Part shown: positions 17,817 to 26,686 of the stretch, one piece after another
How positions within the stretch are numbered: position 1 is the first letter of the stretch
Layout of the letters: the number at the start of each line of letters is the position of its first letter
Assembly (NCBI GenBank): GCA_046598395.1
Contig: JBKJIQ010000017.1
Coordinates: forward strand, 1-59,091
Source: JAENVU01 sp046598395
GTDB taxonomy: Bacteria > Actinomycetota > Acidimicrobiia > IMCC26256 > JAENVU01
DNA length: 59,091 nt
Reading direction: 5' to 3'
Position numbers and translations under genes: made by a program
Notes under the pieces: generated by a model
What the model was told of the DNA's origin: nothing
Database searches by the model: none
Seen by the model: the letters and a program-made list of their open reading frames with translations, nothing else

Positions 17817-17930
17817 GCCCGGGGTTCAGGACCGAACGAGGCCGAACCGTCTCGTCGGTGAAAACCCATACGGTCATCGGTCCGAAGCCGACACCGCCCT
17901 CACGGAAGCCGCCGACGAGCTGTCGACGGG

Positions 17931-17957
17931 TTAGCAGTCGGTAGACTCGACTGCTAT
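17931..17957 (+). promoter_or_regulatory. variant CIRCE operator of hrcA-dnaJ
   Basis: TTAGCAGTC and GACTGCTAT flank a 9-nt spacer. The CIRCE consensus is TTAGCACTC-N9-GAGTGCTAA, so spacing and ends match. Position 7 of the left arm and its partner have both changed (C to G, G to C), keeping the symmetry. A -10-like TAGACT (17942-17947) sits inside the spacer, so HrcA bound here would block the promoter. hrcA begins about 27 nt downstream. Confidence 0.82.
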
Positions 17958-17983
17958 TGCTTTCGGGTCGAAAGACTCTACCG

Positions 17984-19009
17984 ATGGGACTGCCCCACAT
18001 GGATGCAGCTGAACGACGGGCGACGGTGCTGCGAGCTGTCGTCGAGGAATACGTGCGCACCGCTCAACCCGTCGCGTCCCAAACCGTCACGAACTCCCGC
18101 GATCTCGGCGTGTCGAGCGCCACGGTTCGCAACGACATGACCCAACTCGAGCGGGACGGTTTCCTCGCGCAGCCGCACACCTCCGCAGGCCGTATCCCCA
18201 CTGACCAGGGCTACCGCTACTTCGTGGACAACTTCACCATGGCGAGCACGCTTCCGGTGGGCCAACGACGCGCGGTCGCCGACTTCTTCGCCTCTACTCA
18301 CCGGGCGCTCGAAGATCTCCTTCACGAGACGAGTGTGTTGCTCGCGAAGCTCACGAGCCACGCGGCCGTGGTGGTGGGGCCGGTCGCCGACGCGCAGCGG
18401 GTCCGAACCGCACAGCTCGTGGGGCTCGAACCCGGAGTGGTGCTCGCGGTCGTCGTGCTCGGCAACGGATCGGTGGAACGTGAGGTATTGCGTTCAGATG
18501 TTGACGCGGACCGGCTCGCCCGTGCATCCGGCGCGTTCGACACGTTGCTGAAGGGCGGAACGCTGGCGCCGACCGCGCCCGGCCAGTCCACCGGAGACAC
18601 CGATGTCGACGCGCTGGTGGCCGATGCCACGCGTGCGCTCTGTGTGCGAGCCCAACACGTGTCGGACCACCTCTACGTGGGCGGTGCGAGCCGGCTCGCG
18701 GCAGATCAAGAGGCCTTCGCCACCACGGCGACGACCGCGCGACTGCTCGAGATGTTGGAAGAGCAAGTGGTGGTGGTCAGCCTCGTGCGCGATCTGTTGG
18801 ACCATGGGGTCACCGTGTCGATCGGATCCGAAAACGATGTCGACGAGTTACGCGACTGCTCCATCGTGCTCGCGCCGTATCAAGTGGATGGTGAGCTCGC
18901 CGGAACCGTCGGCGTACTTGGCCCCACTCGCATGGACTACCAGCAAGCACTCGCGGCGGTTGCCGCGGTTTCCCAACAACTCGGCCAACTCTTGTTGCCG
19001 CCCAGCTGA
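17984..19009 (+). CDS. hrcA: heat-inducible transcription repressor HrcA
   Basis: This protein of about 340 residues has the N-terminal winged helix (RRATVLRAVVEEYVRTAQPV, SSATVRNDMTQLERDGFL) and the motif HTSAGRIPTDQGYRYFVD typical of HrcA. A GAF-like C-terminal domain follows. HrcA represses chaperone genes through CIRCE and is activated by GroEL. A CIRCE variant lies just upstream, pointing to autoregulation of hrcA-dnaJ. ATG 17984 is taken; ATG 17999 is equally possible. The stop overlaps the dnaJ start by one base. Confidence 0.95.
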   Translation: MGLPHMDAAERRATVLRAVVEEYVRTAQPVASQTVTNSRDLGVSSATVRNDMTQLERDGFLAQPHTSAGRIPTDQGYRYFVDNFTMASTLPVGQRRAVADFFASTHRALEDLLHETSVLLAKLTSHAAVVVGPVADAQRVRTAQLVGLEPGVVLAVVVLGNGSVEREVLRSDVDADRLARASGAFDTLLKGGTLAPTAPGQSTGDTDVDALVADATRALCVRAQHVSDHLYVGGASRLAADQEAFATTATTARLLEMLEEQVVVVSLVRDLLDHGVTVSIGSENDVDELRDCSIVLAPYQVDGELAGTVGVLGPTRMDYQQALAAVAAVSQQLGQLLLPPS

Positions 19010-20115
19010 TGGCCGACTTCTACGACCTGCTCGGCGTCGACCAGCGCGCGAGCGAAGAGGAGATCAAGCGCGCCTACCGCAAGCTCGCTCGCGAGCTGCA
19101 CCCTGATGCCAACCCCGGGAATGCCGCGGCCGAAGAGAAGTTCAAAGAGGTCTCGTCCGCGTACGAGGTCCTGCGCGATCCGGAACGGCGGCGGCGCTAC
19201 GACACCTTCGGCGACGACGGTCGGGGGAGTGGAGGTGGCGGCGGGCAATCCGGTGATGCGTTCGGTTTCGGTGATATTTTCGACGCCTTCTTTTCCGGTG
19301 GTGGGGGAGGCCGAGGAGGTCCGCCGCGCGGTCAGGACGCGGAAGCGACCATGACCCTCGACCTCGGCGAGGCCGCGTTCGGCATCACCACCAGTGTCGA
19401 CCTCGAACTTCCGGGTCCGTGCGACCGTTGCGATGGCTCGGGCGGCGAACCGGGGACGCACCCAGAGCAGTGCGGTGATTGCGGCGGGAGCGGCGAAGTT
19501 CGCCAAGTTCGGCGTTCGATTCTCGGCCAGTTGGTGACGGCCGCACCCTGTCCAACGTGTCACGCCACCGGACAAGTGGTGCCGAATCCGTGTACGCAGT
19601 GCCACGGGGACGGTCGGGTGCGTACGCGTCGCTCGGTCGAGGTTGAGGTGCCCGCGGGAATCGACGACGGGCAACGGCTCCGGATGCCAGGACGTGGACC
19701 GGCCGCGCCACGCGGTGGTGCGGCGGGCGACCTCTATGTCTTGGTGCGCGTGCGCAAGCACGCGACCCTCGAGCGCCACGGAGTCGACCTCGTGCACCGC
19801 CGCACAATTGCGGTCACGCAGGCGGCCTTGGGATCAACCTTCGACCTCGAAACCCTTGATGGCAACGAGACGCTCACTGTGGACCCCGGAACCCAGCCCG
19901 GCCATGTGGTGCGCCTCCGCGGGCGCGGTGTCCCAGTGTTGAACGGTCGCGGTCGTGGCGACCTGCTCGTGGAGATCAATGTCGAGGTCCCGACGAAGCT
20001 GAACGTGGAACAGGCTGAGCTGTTGGCGTCGCTGGCGGCCTTGCGTGACGAAGCGATCGATCCACCCGAGGGTGGGTTCTTCTCCAAGCTGCGTTCGGCC
20101 TTCGGCGATCGGTAA
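19009..20115 (+). CDS. dnaJ: chaperone DnaJ (DnaJ2 type)
   Basis: A 368-residue type I J-protein. The J domain has an intact HPD (ARELHPDANPG), followed by a Gly/Phe-rich linker. Four zinc-binding repeats are complete (CDRCDGSG, CGDCGGSG, CPTCHATG, CTQCHGDG), and the C-terminal substrate-binding domains follow. It stimulates DnaK ATPase and delivers unfolded clients. The one-base overlap with hrcA makes an HrcA-controlled operon. Confidence 0.96.
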   Translation: MADFYDLLGVDQRASEEEIKRAYRKLARELHPDANPGNAAAEEKFKEVSSAYEVLRDPERRRRYDTFGDDGRGSGGGGGQSGDAFGFGDIFDAFFSGGGGGRGGPPRGQDAEATMTLDLGEAAFGITTSVDLELPGPCDRCDGSGGEPGTHPEQCGDCGGSGEVRQVRRSILGQLVTAAPCPTCHATGQVVPNPCTQCHGDGRVRTRRSVEVEVPAGIDDGQRLRMPGRGPAAPRGGAAGDLYVLVRVRKHATLERHGVDLVHRRTIAVTQAALGSTFDLETLDGNETLTVDPGTQPGHVVRLRGRGVPVLNGRGRGDLLVEINVEVPTKLNVEQAELLASLAALRDEAIDPPEGGFFSKLRSAFGDR

Positions 20116-20125
20116 AAACGCGCCA

Positions 20126-20902
20126 GTGATCGAGGCTCGTTGGGCTGCATCAGCCCACGCCCGCGCGTTGGTGTTCGTCGACCAGCTGGTCGACCAGCTC
20201 GTCGACGATTCGGCGTCGGACGCGGCCGACCCACCAACCACAATCTGGATCGACGGGCCGGACGGGCACCACCTGCAACGGGTCCGCCGACTCGACGTTG
20301 ACGAGTCGATCGTGGTGGCCGACGGCGAAGGGCTCTGGTACCCGGGTCGGATCGGCGAGACCCGGCCGGGAGCGGTACTGATTGAGCGAGTTGGTCCGAC
20401 GCGCCGGGAGCCGACGCTTACGCCGGTGCTGACCGTGGCGTTCGCCCCCGCGAAAAGTGACCGCGGCACCGAAGTGGTGCATCAACTCGTGGAACTCGGC
20501 GTCGATCGAATCATTCCGCTCGTGACCCAACGCAGCGTGGTCCGCTGGGACGGCGACCGAGAGGTGAAGGCGCTCGACCGGTTGCGTCGGGTAGCGAGCG
20601 AGGCCGCCATGCAATGCCATCGCGCCCAGGTCCCGACGGTCGACCCACCGACCGCCCTCGAGCACCTCCAGCGTGCTGACGGGCTGCTCATCGGTGACCC
20701 GGGCGGCATTGGCGTGGAGGAAGTCGGCGTCCCCGATGGTGGGGAATGGGTGGCAATCATCGGTCCCGAGGGTGGGTTCGCCCCAGAGGAACTCGCGCCG
20801 CTGCGAGCCGCAACCCGCGTTCGGGTGGGGTCGCACGTCCTGCGATCGGTGACCGCTCCGGTGGCGATCGCGGCTGCGCTGGCGTCCCGACGTTCCTGCT
20901 GA
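20126..20902 (+). CDS. rsmE: 16S rRNA (uracil-1498-N3)-methyltransferase
   Basis: A 258-residue SPOUT-family methyltransferase. The PUA-like N-terminus contains HHLQRVRRLDVDESIVV. The knotted SAM-binding end has VAIIGPEGGFAPEEL and VLRSVTAPVAIAAAL, both family signatures. It methylates U1498 of 16S rRNA. GTG 20126 is the start nearest to where similarity begins, 10 nt after the dnaJ stop. An internal VDQLVDQLVDD repeat near residue 22 is a local duplication. Confidence 0.93.
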   Translation: MIEARWAASAHARALVFVDQLVDQLVDDSASDAADPPTTIWIDGPDGHHLQRVRRLDVDESIVVADGEGLWYPGRIGETRPGAVLIERVGPTRREPTLTPVLTVAFAPAKSDRGTEVVHQLVELGVDRIIPLVTQRSVVRWDGDREVKALDRLRRVASEAAMQCHRAQVPTVDPPTALEHLQRADGLLIGDPGGIGVEEVGVPDGGEWVAIIGPEGGFAPEELAPLRAATRVRVGSHVLRSVTAPVAIAAALASRRSC

Positions 20903-21075
20903 TCACTGGCCTGACGGCGGCCCGAGCGCAGTCCGGCCGAGCGACTCCTTGCAGGTGTTGGCACCGCCCCCGCAACGAGGTTCGACTTTCGACAACTTTC
21001 GTGGCATAGTCTCGCCCGTTCGGGGGCCGTCACAATCCGTGGCGCTTACAGCAAGCGGGGGGCAGTGGTCGTCAG

Positions 21076-21561
21076 ATGAGCGGCGTGCATGTCGGAGAGC
21101 GGCTGCGTGCGATCCGACGTCAGAAGGGTCTGTCACTGCATGACGTCGAGGCCCGTTCGGGTCTCGAGTTCAAAGCCAGCGTCCTAGGCGCGTACGAACG
21201 CGGTGAGCGGGCAATCTCGGTATCGCGTTTGATTCGCCTTTCGGAGATCTACGAGGTCCCATCCGACCAACTGTTGCCGCGCGATGCTGACCTCGAGATC
21301 AACCTCAACGAGGCCAGCGATCTCGAAGCCGGCTACACGATCGATCTCGTGAAGTTGCACGCGCTGGATGAACCGGACGCCGCGGTGCTCTCGCGGTATG
21401 CGGCCACGATTCAACTTCAGCGCCAGGACTTCAACGGCCGGCTCCTCACCATCCGGCGCGACGACTTGCGCGTGCTGGCCGCGGTCTTGGGGCGTCGATC
21501 TGAAGAACTCGGCGTGCATCTCGACGAGCTCGGCCTGCGTGCCGGCTCCATACTTTCCTGA
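21076..21561 (+). CDS. bldD: BldD-like XRE-family transcriptional regulator
   Basis: A 161-residue protein with an N-terminal helix-turn-helix (GERLRAIRRQKGLSLHDVE, VLGAYERGERAISVSRL) and a C-terminal domain carrying RYAATIQLQRQDFNG. The BldD cyclic-di-GMP signature RXD-X8-RXXD is intact: RQD at residues 116-118 and RRDD at 127-130. In Streptomyces, BldD dimerised by tetrameric c-di-GMP represses development genes. This organism's own targets are unknown. It is separated from rsmE by 173 nt and precedes phoH. Confidence 0.9.
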   Translation: MSGVHVGERLRAIRRQKGLSLHDVEARSGLEFKASVLGAYERGERAISVSRLIRLSEIYEVPSDQLLPRDADLEINLNEASDLEAGYTIDLVKLHALDEPDAAVLSRYAATIQLQRQDFNGRLLTIRRDDLRVLAAVLGRRSEELGVHLDELGLRAGSILS

Positions 21562-21605
21562 ACTGCGCTCGGCTCCGGCCGCGCCGCAACTAACCTCGAG
21601 TCGTC

Positions 21606-22559
21606 GTGACCGTCCCGACTTCCACCCAGGTCAAAGTTTTCGTCCCGGGCAACCACCTCATGGTCGGACTGCTCGGTCACCAGGACGAGTTCCTGCGCCG
21701 TATCGAGTTGGCCTTTCCCGTCGAGATTCTCGTGCGCGGGAATGAGATCACGATCACCGGCACGCCTGAGGCTTCCGCGATGGTGGCGCGGTTGTTCGAG
21801 GAGCTGGTCATCTTGGTGGAAAAGGGATATCCACTGGAACGTGATGCGATCGACCGCGCGATCGCGATGGTCGAATCCGACCTGCGGCCCAGCGAGGTGT
21901 TGTTGACCGAAGTGGTGAAAGGTCGCAAGAGTGTCCGGCCCAAGACCGCGGGCCAGAAGGTCTACGTCGACGCGGTGCGCGATCACACCATTACGTTTGC
22001 GATCGGTCCCGCGGGCACGGGCAAGAGCTACCTCGCGGTGGCGCTCGCGGTGCAGGCGCTGCAATCGAAGTCGGTCAAGCGCATCATTCTCACTCGTCCC
22101 GCGGTGGAGGCCGGTGAGCGGCTCGGGTTTCTTCCGGGCGACATGCTCGCGAAGGTGGACCCGTACCTCCGCCCGCTCTACGACGCCCTCTACGACATGC
22201 TGGATCCGGAGTCGGTGGCACGGCTGATGGAACGCGGTGTGATCGAGGTGGCGCCGCTCGCCTATATGCGCGGCCGTACCCTCAACGATTCGTTCATCAT
22301 TCTCGACGAGGCTCAGAACACGACGGCCGAGCAGATGAAAATGTTCCTCACCCGACTCGGCTTCGGATCCAAGATCGTGGTCACCGGAGATGTGACGCAG
22401 ATCGACCTGCCGGACAATCGCGGTCGTTCGGGTCTTGTCGTCGTGCGCGAGATTCTGGACGGCGTGCCCGATCTCGCGTTCATTGATCTCGCATCCGGCG
22501 ATGTCGTGCGCCACAAGATCGTGCAAGACATCGTCGACGCCTACGCGGCCCAGAGCTAA
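21606..22559 (+). CDS. phoH: PhoH-family ATPase
   Basis: A 317-residue protein with an N-terminal KH-like segment and a PhoH ATPase domain: Walker A GPAGTGKSYLA, then RPAVEAGERLGFLPGDM, Walker B FIILDEAQN and TGDVTQIDLP. PhoH2-like proteins act as RNA helicases or RNases. The link with ybeY suggests an rRNA-maturation role. GTG 21606 has a TAACCT box 9 nt upstream. Confidence 0.94.
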   Translation: MTVPTSTQVKVFVPGNHLMVGLLGHQDEFLRRIELAFPVEILVRGNEITITGTPEASAMVARLFEELVILVEKGYPLERDAIDRAIAMVESDLRPSEVLLTEVVKGRKSVRPKTAGQKVYVDAVRDHTITFAIGPAGTGKSYLAVALAVQALQSKSVKRIILTRPAVEAGERLGFLPGDMLAKVDPYLRPLYDALYDMLDPESVARLMERGVIEVAPLAYMRGRTLNDSFIILDEAQNTTAEQMKMFLTRLGFGSKIVVTGDVTQIDLPDNRGRSGLVVVREILDGVPDLAFIDLASGDVVRHKIVQDIVDAYAAQS

Positions 22560-22574
22560 GGAATTCCAGATCTG

Positions 22575-23090
22575 ATGGTGGATGTTTCGATTTTCGGCAG
22601 TGATGAGCAGAACGACATGGTGATCGATGTGGCGCGCTGGGTGCGGCTGGCGCGTCTCGTGGTCAATGAGGAACGGGTGCCGGGCACGTCAGAGCTGTCG
22701 GTCCTGTTCGTTGATCGCAACACCATCGCCGAGTTGAACGAGAAGTTTCTGGGCGGCGAGGGTCCAACGGACGTCTTGGCGTTCCCCATGGACGACGACC
22801 TCGTGCTCCCCGGGCGCCAGCCCGATCAGGGAGGTCGGGGTCCGGGCGCGCCGTCAGAAGGGGGCGAACCGCCCACATTGATCGGTGATGTGGTGGTCTG
22901 TCCGGGGGTGGCTGCGGCCCAGGCTCCGGGTCATGGGACCACCGTCGATGATGAACTTGCGCTGCTCGTCGTCCATGGTGTGTTGCATCTGCTCAACTAC
23001 GACCATGCCGAGCCTCAAGAACAGACGGCGATGCAGCAACGGGAGCGCGAGCTCTTGACCAAGTTCGCCGAGCAGGAGGCAGCCCGCTGA
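22575..23090 (+). CDS. ybeY: endoribonuclease YbeY
   Basis: A 171-residue metal-dependent RNase with the zinc-binding HX3HX5H motif in HGVLHLLNYDH. The family core is seen in ELSVLFVDRNTIAELN and GPTDVLAFPMD. YbeY matures the 16S rRNA 3' end and takes part in ribosome quality control. A Gly/Pro-rich insertion of about 20 residues (near PGRQPDQGGRGPGAP) lies before the IGDVVVCP strand. It follows phoH by 15 nt. Confidence 0.94.
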   Translation: MVDVSIFGSDEQNDMVIDVARWVRLARLVVNEERVPGTSELSVLFVDRNTIAELNEKFLGGEGPTDVLAFPMDDDLVLPGRQPDQGGRGPGAPSEGGEPPTLIGDVVVCPGVAAAQAPGHGTTVDDELALLVVHGVLHLLNYDHAEPQEQTAMQQRERELLTKFAEQEAAR

Positions 23091-23110
23091 GCGGACGCAA
23101 CTGGGCCATC

Positions 23111-24400
23111 GTGTCCGGCGTCTCCGTGTTGTTCCTCTTTTCCATCGTCTTAGCGGCGGGGGAGACGGCGTTCACGCGCATGAGCCGCATTCGCGCACTC
23201 GCGCTGGTTGAAGAGGGGCGCAAGGGCGCGCACCGACTCTCGCAAATGTTGGAGCGTCCGGAACGCACGCTCAACGTGCTGCTCTTCTTGATCCTCGTCT
23301 GTCAGATGACGAGCGCGTCGCTCCTCGGAATCGTGCTCGAGGGCGCGTTCCAAACCGCAGGTCTGGTTGCAGGCCTGGTGCTCCAAATCGTGGTGTACTT
23401 CGTGATTGGCGAGGTCGCGCCGAAGACCTACGCGATTCAGAACCCGGATCGCGCCGCGCTGCGGCTCACGCCATTCCTCTGGACGATCACAAACTTCCCG
23501 CCGTTGCGATTGCTGTCGCGCGGCCTCATCGGACTCGCAAACGTGCTGCTTCCCGGCCGCGGCTTGAAGCAAGGCCCGTTCGTGACCGAAGAGGATCTCC
23601 GCACGATGGCCGATGTGGCGGCGAACGAGGAAGCGATCGAGCGCGAGGAGCGTCGGCTGATTCACTCGATCTTCGAGTTCGGCGACACCGTGGTGCGCGA
23701 AGTGATGCTGCCGCGCCCGGACATGATTGCGGTGGAAGCCAACTCCACGGTGGAGGACGCGATCACCCAAGCGATCGACGCGGGTTATTCGCGTATCCCG
23801 TGCTACGAGGACTCCACCGACAACATCGTGGGCCTGGTCTATCTGAAGGACCTCGTGCAACACGCCCGTGGCGGTTCGGGCGAAGAACCGGTTCGGGTCG
23901 CCGTGCGCGATGCGGTCTTCGTGCCCGAACAAAAGCGCGTGGCGGAACTTCTGCGCGAGATGCAGACCGACAAGTTCCACATGGCGATCGTGGTGGACGA
24001 GTACGGCGGAACCGCCGGGCTCATCACCATGGAAGACCTGCTCGAGGAAATCGTCGGCGAGATTGCCGACGAGTACGACGTGGATGAACCCAAGGTCGAG
24101 AAACTCCCGGGCGGGGGCGTCCGGGCACCGGGCCGCACGTCCATTGATGAGGTCAGTGAGGCGCTCGGACACGAGTTGCCCGACGAAGAGTGGGATTCTG
24201 TGGGCGGGCTTGTCTTCAACCTGCTCGGCCATGTTCCAGAAGCGGGGGAGACCGTGCGGTTCCAAGGACTCGAGTTTCGGACCGAGCGGGTGGAGGGTCG
24301 TCGGATCTCCTCGGTGGTGATCCGGCCCGTCGAGATGCCCGACGATGACAACCCCGCCGCCGATTCCGCCGACGGCCCCGTAGGCGTTGAGTCAACGTGA
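23111..24400 (+). CDS. CNNM/CorC-type membrane protein with CBS domains
   Basis: A 429-residue protein. An N-terminal CNNM transmembrane domain (hydrophobic segments at about 5-20, 55-80 and 85-105; GEVAPKTYAIQNP) is followed by a CBS pair (VMLPRPDMIAVEANSTVEDA, MAIVVDEYGGTAGLITMEDLL) and a CorC_HlyC C-terminal domain. Often annotated hemolysin, the family is now linked to Mg2+ or Co2+ efflux. It is part of the phoH-ybeY-CNNM-era run; the GTG start lies 21 nt after ybeY. Confidence 0.92.
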   Translation: MSGVSVLFLFSIVLAAGETAFTRMSRIRALALVEEGRKGAHRLSQMLERPERTLNVLLFLILVCQMTSASLLGIVLEGAFQTAGLVAGLVLQIVVYFVIGEVAPKTYAIQNPDRAALRLTPFLWTITNFPPLRLLSRGLIGLANVLLPGRGLKQGPFVTEEDLRTMADVAANEEAIEREERRLIHSIFEFGDTVVREVMLPRPDMIAVEANSTVEDAITQAIDAGYSRIPCYEDSTDNIVGLVYLKDLVQHARGGSGEEPVRVAVRDAVFVPEQKRVAELLREMQTDKFHMAIVVDEYGGTAGLITMEDLLEEIVGEIADEYDVDEPKVEKLPGGGVRAPGRTSIDEVSEALGHELPDEEWDSVGGLVFNLLGHVPEAGETVRFQGLEFRTERVEGRRISSVVIRPVEMPDDDNPAADSADGPVGVEST

Positions 24401-25350
24401 GCGCCACTTCGGCTGGCACCGAAACAGTATTTCGGTCGGGGTTTGTCTCGCTGTTGGGACGACCGAACGTGGGGAAGTCCACCTTGGTCAATCAGCTCGT
24501 GGGCACGAAGGTCTCGATTGTCTCGGCTCGGCCTCAGACCACCCGCACCCAAGTGCGCGGGGTCCGCACCACGCCCGACTCCCAGATCGTCTTGCTCGAC
24601 ACGCCGGGTATCCATCGACCGCGCACGCTGCTGGGTGAGCGTTGCAACGAACGCTCGGTCCAGACCCTCGGCCAGGTCGACGTGGTGTGCATGCTGGTCG
24701 AGGCGAACGCGCCGATCGGGCCCGGAGACAAGTTCATCGCCGAGCTGGTGGCCAAGACGACAACGCCCAAGATCCTCATCGTGAACAAGATCGATGTGGC
24801 GGGAGCAGATGAGATCGGCGCCCAACTTGCGAAGGCCGGCGCGGAGTTCGGCGAGTTCGACGCGTATGTGCCGATCTCGGCGCGGACGGGTGCCGGCGTG
24901 GACACGCTGCTCGAAGAGCTCTTGCCCCGCATGCCCGAGGGTCCGATGTACTACCCCGACGGTGTGGTCTCCGATCAGCCCGAGACGATCATCGTGGCAG
25001 AGCTCCTGCGCGAGAAGTTGCTCGCGGTTGCCCGGGATGAGTTGCCCCACTCGATCATGGTGACCGCCGAGGTCCTCGAGGAGGAAGAAGACGAAGACGA
25101 CGAAGACGAAGCTCCCACCGCCGAGGCGGTGGATCCGATCTTGCGCTACCGGGCAGTGGTACGGGTGGAGCGCGATTCCCAGAAGGGGATCGTGATCGGC
25201 AAAGGCGGGCTCGTGATTCGGGACGCGGGGACCAAGGCGAGGCTGGAACTCGAGCGGCTCTTCGGCGCCAGGGTGTACCTCGAAACCTCGGTGAAGGTCG
25301 ACAAGGAATGGCAGCGCCGCGCCCACGCGCTCGACCGACTCGGCCTCTAG
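24397..25350 (+). CDS. era: GTPase Era
   Basis: A 317-residue GTPase: G1 GRPNVGKST, G3 LDTPGIHRP, G4 NKIDVAG and a C-terminal KH domain with the GKGG loop (QKGIVIGKGG). Era binds the 16S rRNA 3' end in 30S maturation. GTG 24397 overlaps the upstream stop by 4 nt. Between the G domain and the KH core there is an unusual acidic insertion, EEEEDEDDEDE near residues 228-239, in the loop before the KH strand. Confidence 0.95.
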   Translation: MSATSAGTETVFRSGFVSLLGRPNVGKSTLVNQLVGTKVSIVSARPQTTRTQVRGVRTTPDSQIVLLDTPGIHRPRTLLGERCNERSVQTLGQVDVVCMLVEANAPIGPGDKFIAELVAKTTTPKILIVNKIDVAGADEIGAQLAKAGAEFGEFDAYVPISARTGAGVDTLLEELLPRMPEGPMYYPDGVVSDQPETIIVAELLREKLLAVARDELPHSIMVTAEVLEEEEDEDDEDEAPTAEAVDPILRYRAVVRVERDSQKGIVIGKGGLVIRDAGTKARLELERLFGARVYLETSVKVDKEWQRRAHALDRLGL

Positions 25351-25355
25351 CAGAG

Positions 25356-25404
25356 TTTCGCCGTGTCGTCGTGCATTCTGGCGGTGAGCGACGACGCGGA
25401 GAAA
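25356..25404. terminator. hairpin between era and ctaC
   Basis: TTTCGCCGTGTCGTCG (25356-25371) pairs with CGACGACGCGGAGAAA (25389-25404), 14 of 16 positions, around a 17-nt loop. It begins 6 nt after the era stop, where the phoH-era run must end. There is no U tract, so termination is an inference. Its ends (TTTC/GAAA) resemble the other hairpins of the window. Confidence 0.5.
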
Positions 25405-25521
25405 TGTGCCCGGGTTTGAGTTGCTCAGCGCGAATCGGCCGGAGATAGAGTCGCCGCCACGTGGCCGGAGACGGATTCGGAAGGCGTGGGCCTTCGGACC
25501 GGACTACGTGGGGACGACGGC

Positions 25522-26661
25522 ATGAGGCATCCCAAGACGCGCATCGCTGCGCCGGTCCTGCTGGCGGGTTTCACGCTGGTTCTTGGCGCGTGCGGTGGGA
25601 GCGATAACCGGCAGAACTCGCTCAAGCCCCACGGCCCGGCGGCCCAGAAGATCAATGATCTGTTCATACCGATCCTGGCGCTCGCCTGCATCATCGGTGT
25701 CCTCGTCTTGGCGGCCACGATCTTTGCGGCCATCAAGTTCCGGCACCGTGAGGGACGACCCGACAACCCGAAGCAGATTCACGGCCACACCGCGCTGGAG
25801 ATCGGCTGGACGATCGTTCCGGCACTAATTCTTGCCGTGGTCGCGGTGCCGACCGTTGCCACCATTTGGGACTTGGCCGAGCGACCGAAGGGTCCCGAAG
25901 TTCTGAAGATCGACGTTGTGGGCCACCAGTGGTGGTGGGAGTTCCAGCTGCCCAAGCAGCCGCTGGTTCCGCAGGCCACCAAAATCGACAAGGCCAAGCT
26001 GGCGAGCACGGGTCCCGTGCTCACCGCCACTGAACTCCACATCCCGGTTGGTACCAAGGTCGATGTGGGCCTGAACTCAGCGGACGTGATCCACTCATTT
26101 TGGATCCCGGAGTTGAACGGCAAGAAGGATGTGATGCCGTCGCGTACGAACCGGCTCACATTGGAAGCCTCCGAGCCCGGGACCTACCTCGGGGCATGTG
26201 CCGAGTACTGCGGCCTCTCGCACGCGGGAATGCGGATGCGGGTGATCGCAGAGCCGATGGCCAAATGGAAAGCCTGGCTCGCACGGGTCAGCGGTCCGCC
26301 CGCACAACCATCCGGCCCGGACACCGCGGTCGGCGAACTGATCAGCAAGACCTACAAATGCACGAACTGCCACAACTTCGACAGCGTCTTCGGTTCGAAC
26401 TACGGCCCGAACCTCACCCACCTGGCGAGCCGGAGCACCTTCGCCGGCGGTGCCTACAAGCTGAACCGCACCAACTTGCTCCGCTGGGTGAAGAACGCTC
26501 CGGAGATGGTGGCGATGCAGTCGAAGGAATGTCGGCGGTTCACGTTGAAGGAAATCTGCAACGGCATGCCCTCCTTCATCAAGAACACACCACCGGGTGA
26601 AAAGGTCATGACGAACGAAGACGCCAACACCATCGTCGATTTCCTGTTGGGAGAGAAGTAG
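25522..26661 (+). CDS. ctaC: cytochrome c oxidase subunit II with fused cytochrome c domain
   Basis: A 379-residue lipoprotein: signal with lipobox LGAC, two membrane helices, then the CuA domain with WWWEF and the ligands C226, C230, H234, M237 in CAEYCGLSHAGM. The C-terminal extension is a cytochrome c domain with heme motif CTNCH at 280-284, making this a caa3-type subunit II. It accepts electrons and passes them to subunit I. ATG 25522 was chosen because the signal peptide begins there. A TAGAGT box at 25446-25451 is a possible -10, giving a leader of about 60 nt. Confidence 0.95.
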   Translation: MRHPKTRIAAPVLLAGFTLVLGACGGSDNRQNSLKPHGPAAQKINDLFIPILALACIIGVLVLAATIFAAIKFRHREGRPDNPKQIHGHTALEIGWTIVPALILAVVAVPTVATIWDLAERPKGPEVLKIDVVGHQWWWEFQLPKQPLVPQATKIDKAKLASTGPVLTATELHIPVGTKVDVGLNSADVIHSFWIPELNGKKDVMPSRTNRLTLEASEPGTYLGACAEYCGLSHAGMRMRVIAEPMAKWKAWLARVSGPPAQPSGPDTAVGELISKTYKCTNCHNFDSVFGSNYGPNLTHLASRSTFAGGAYKLNRTNLLRWVKNAPEMVAMQSKECRRFTLKEICNGMPSFIKNTPPGEKVMTNEDANTIVDFLLGEK

Positions 26662-26686
26662 TGCTGCTGAGTCAGGGAGCCTGCCG

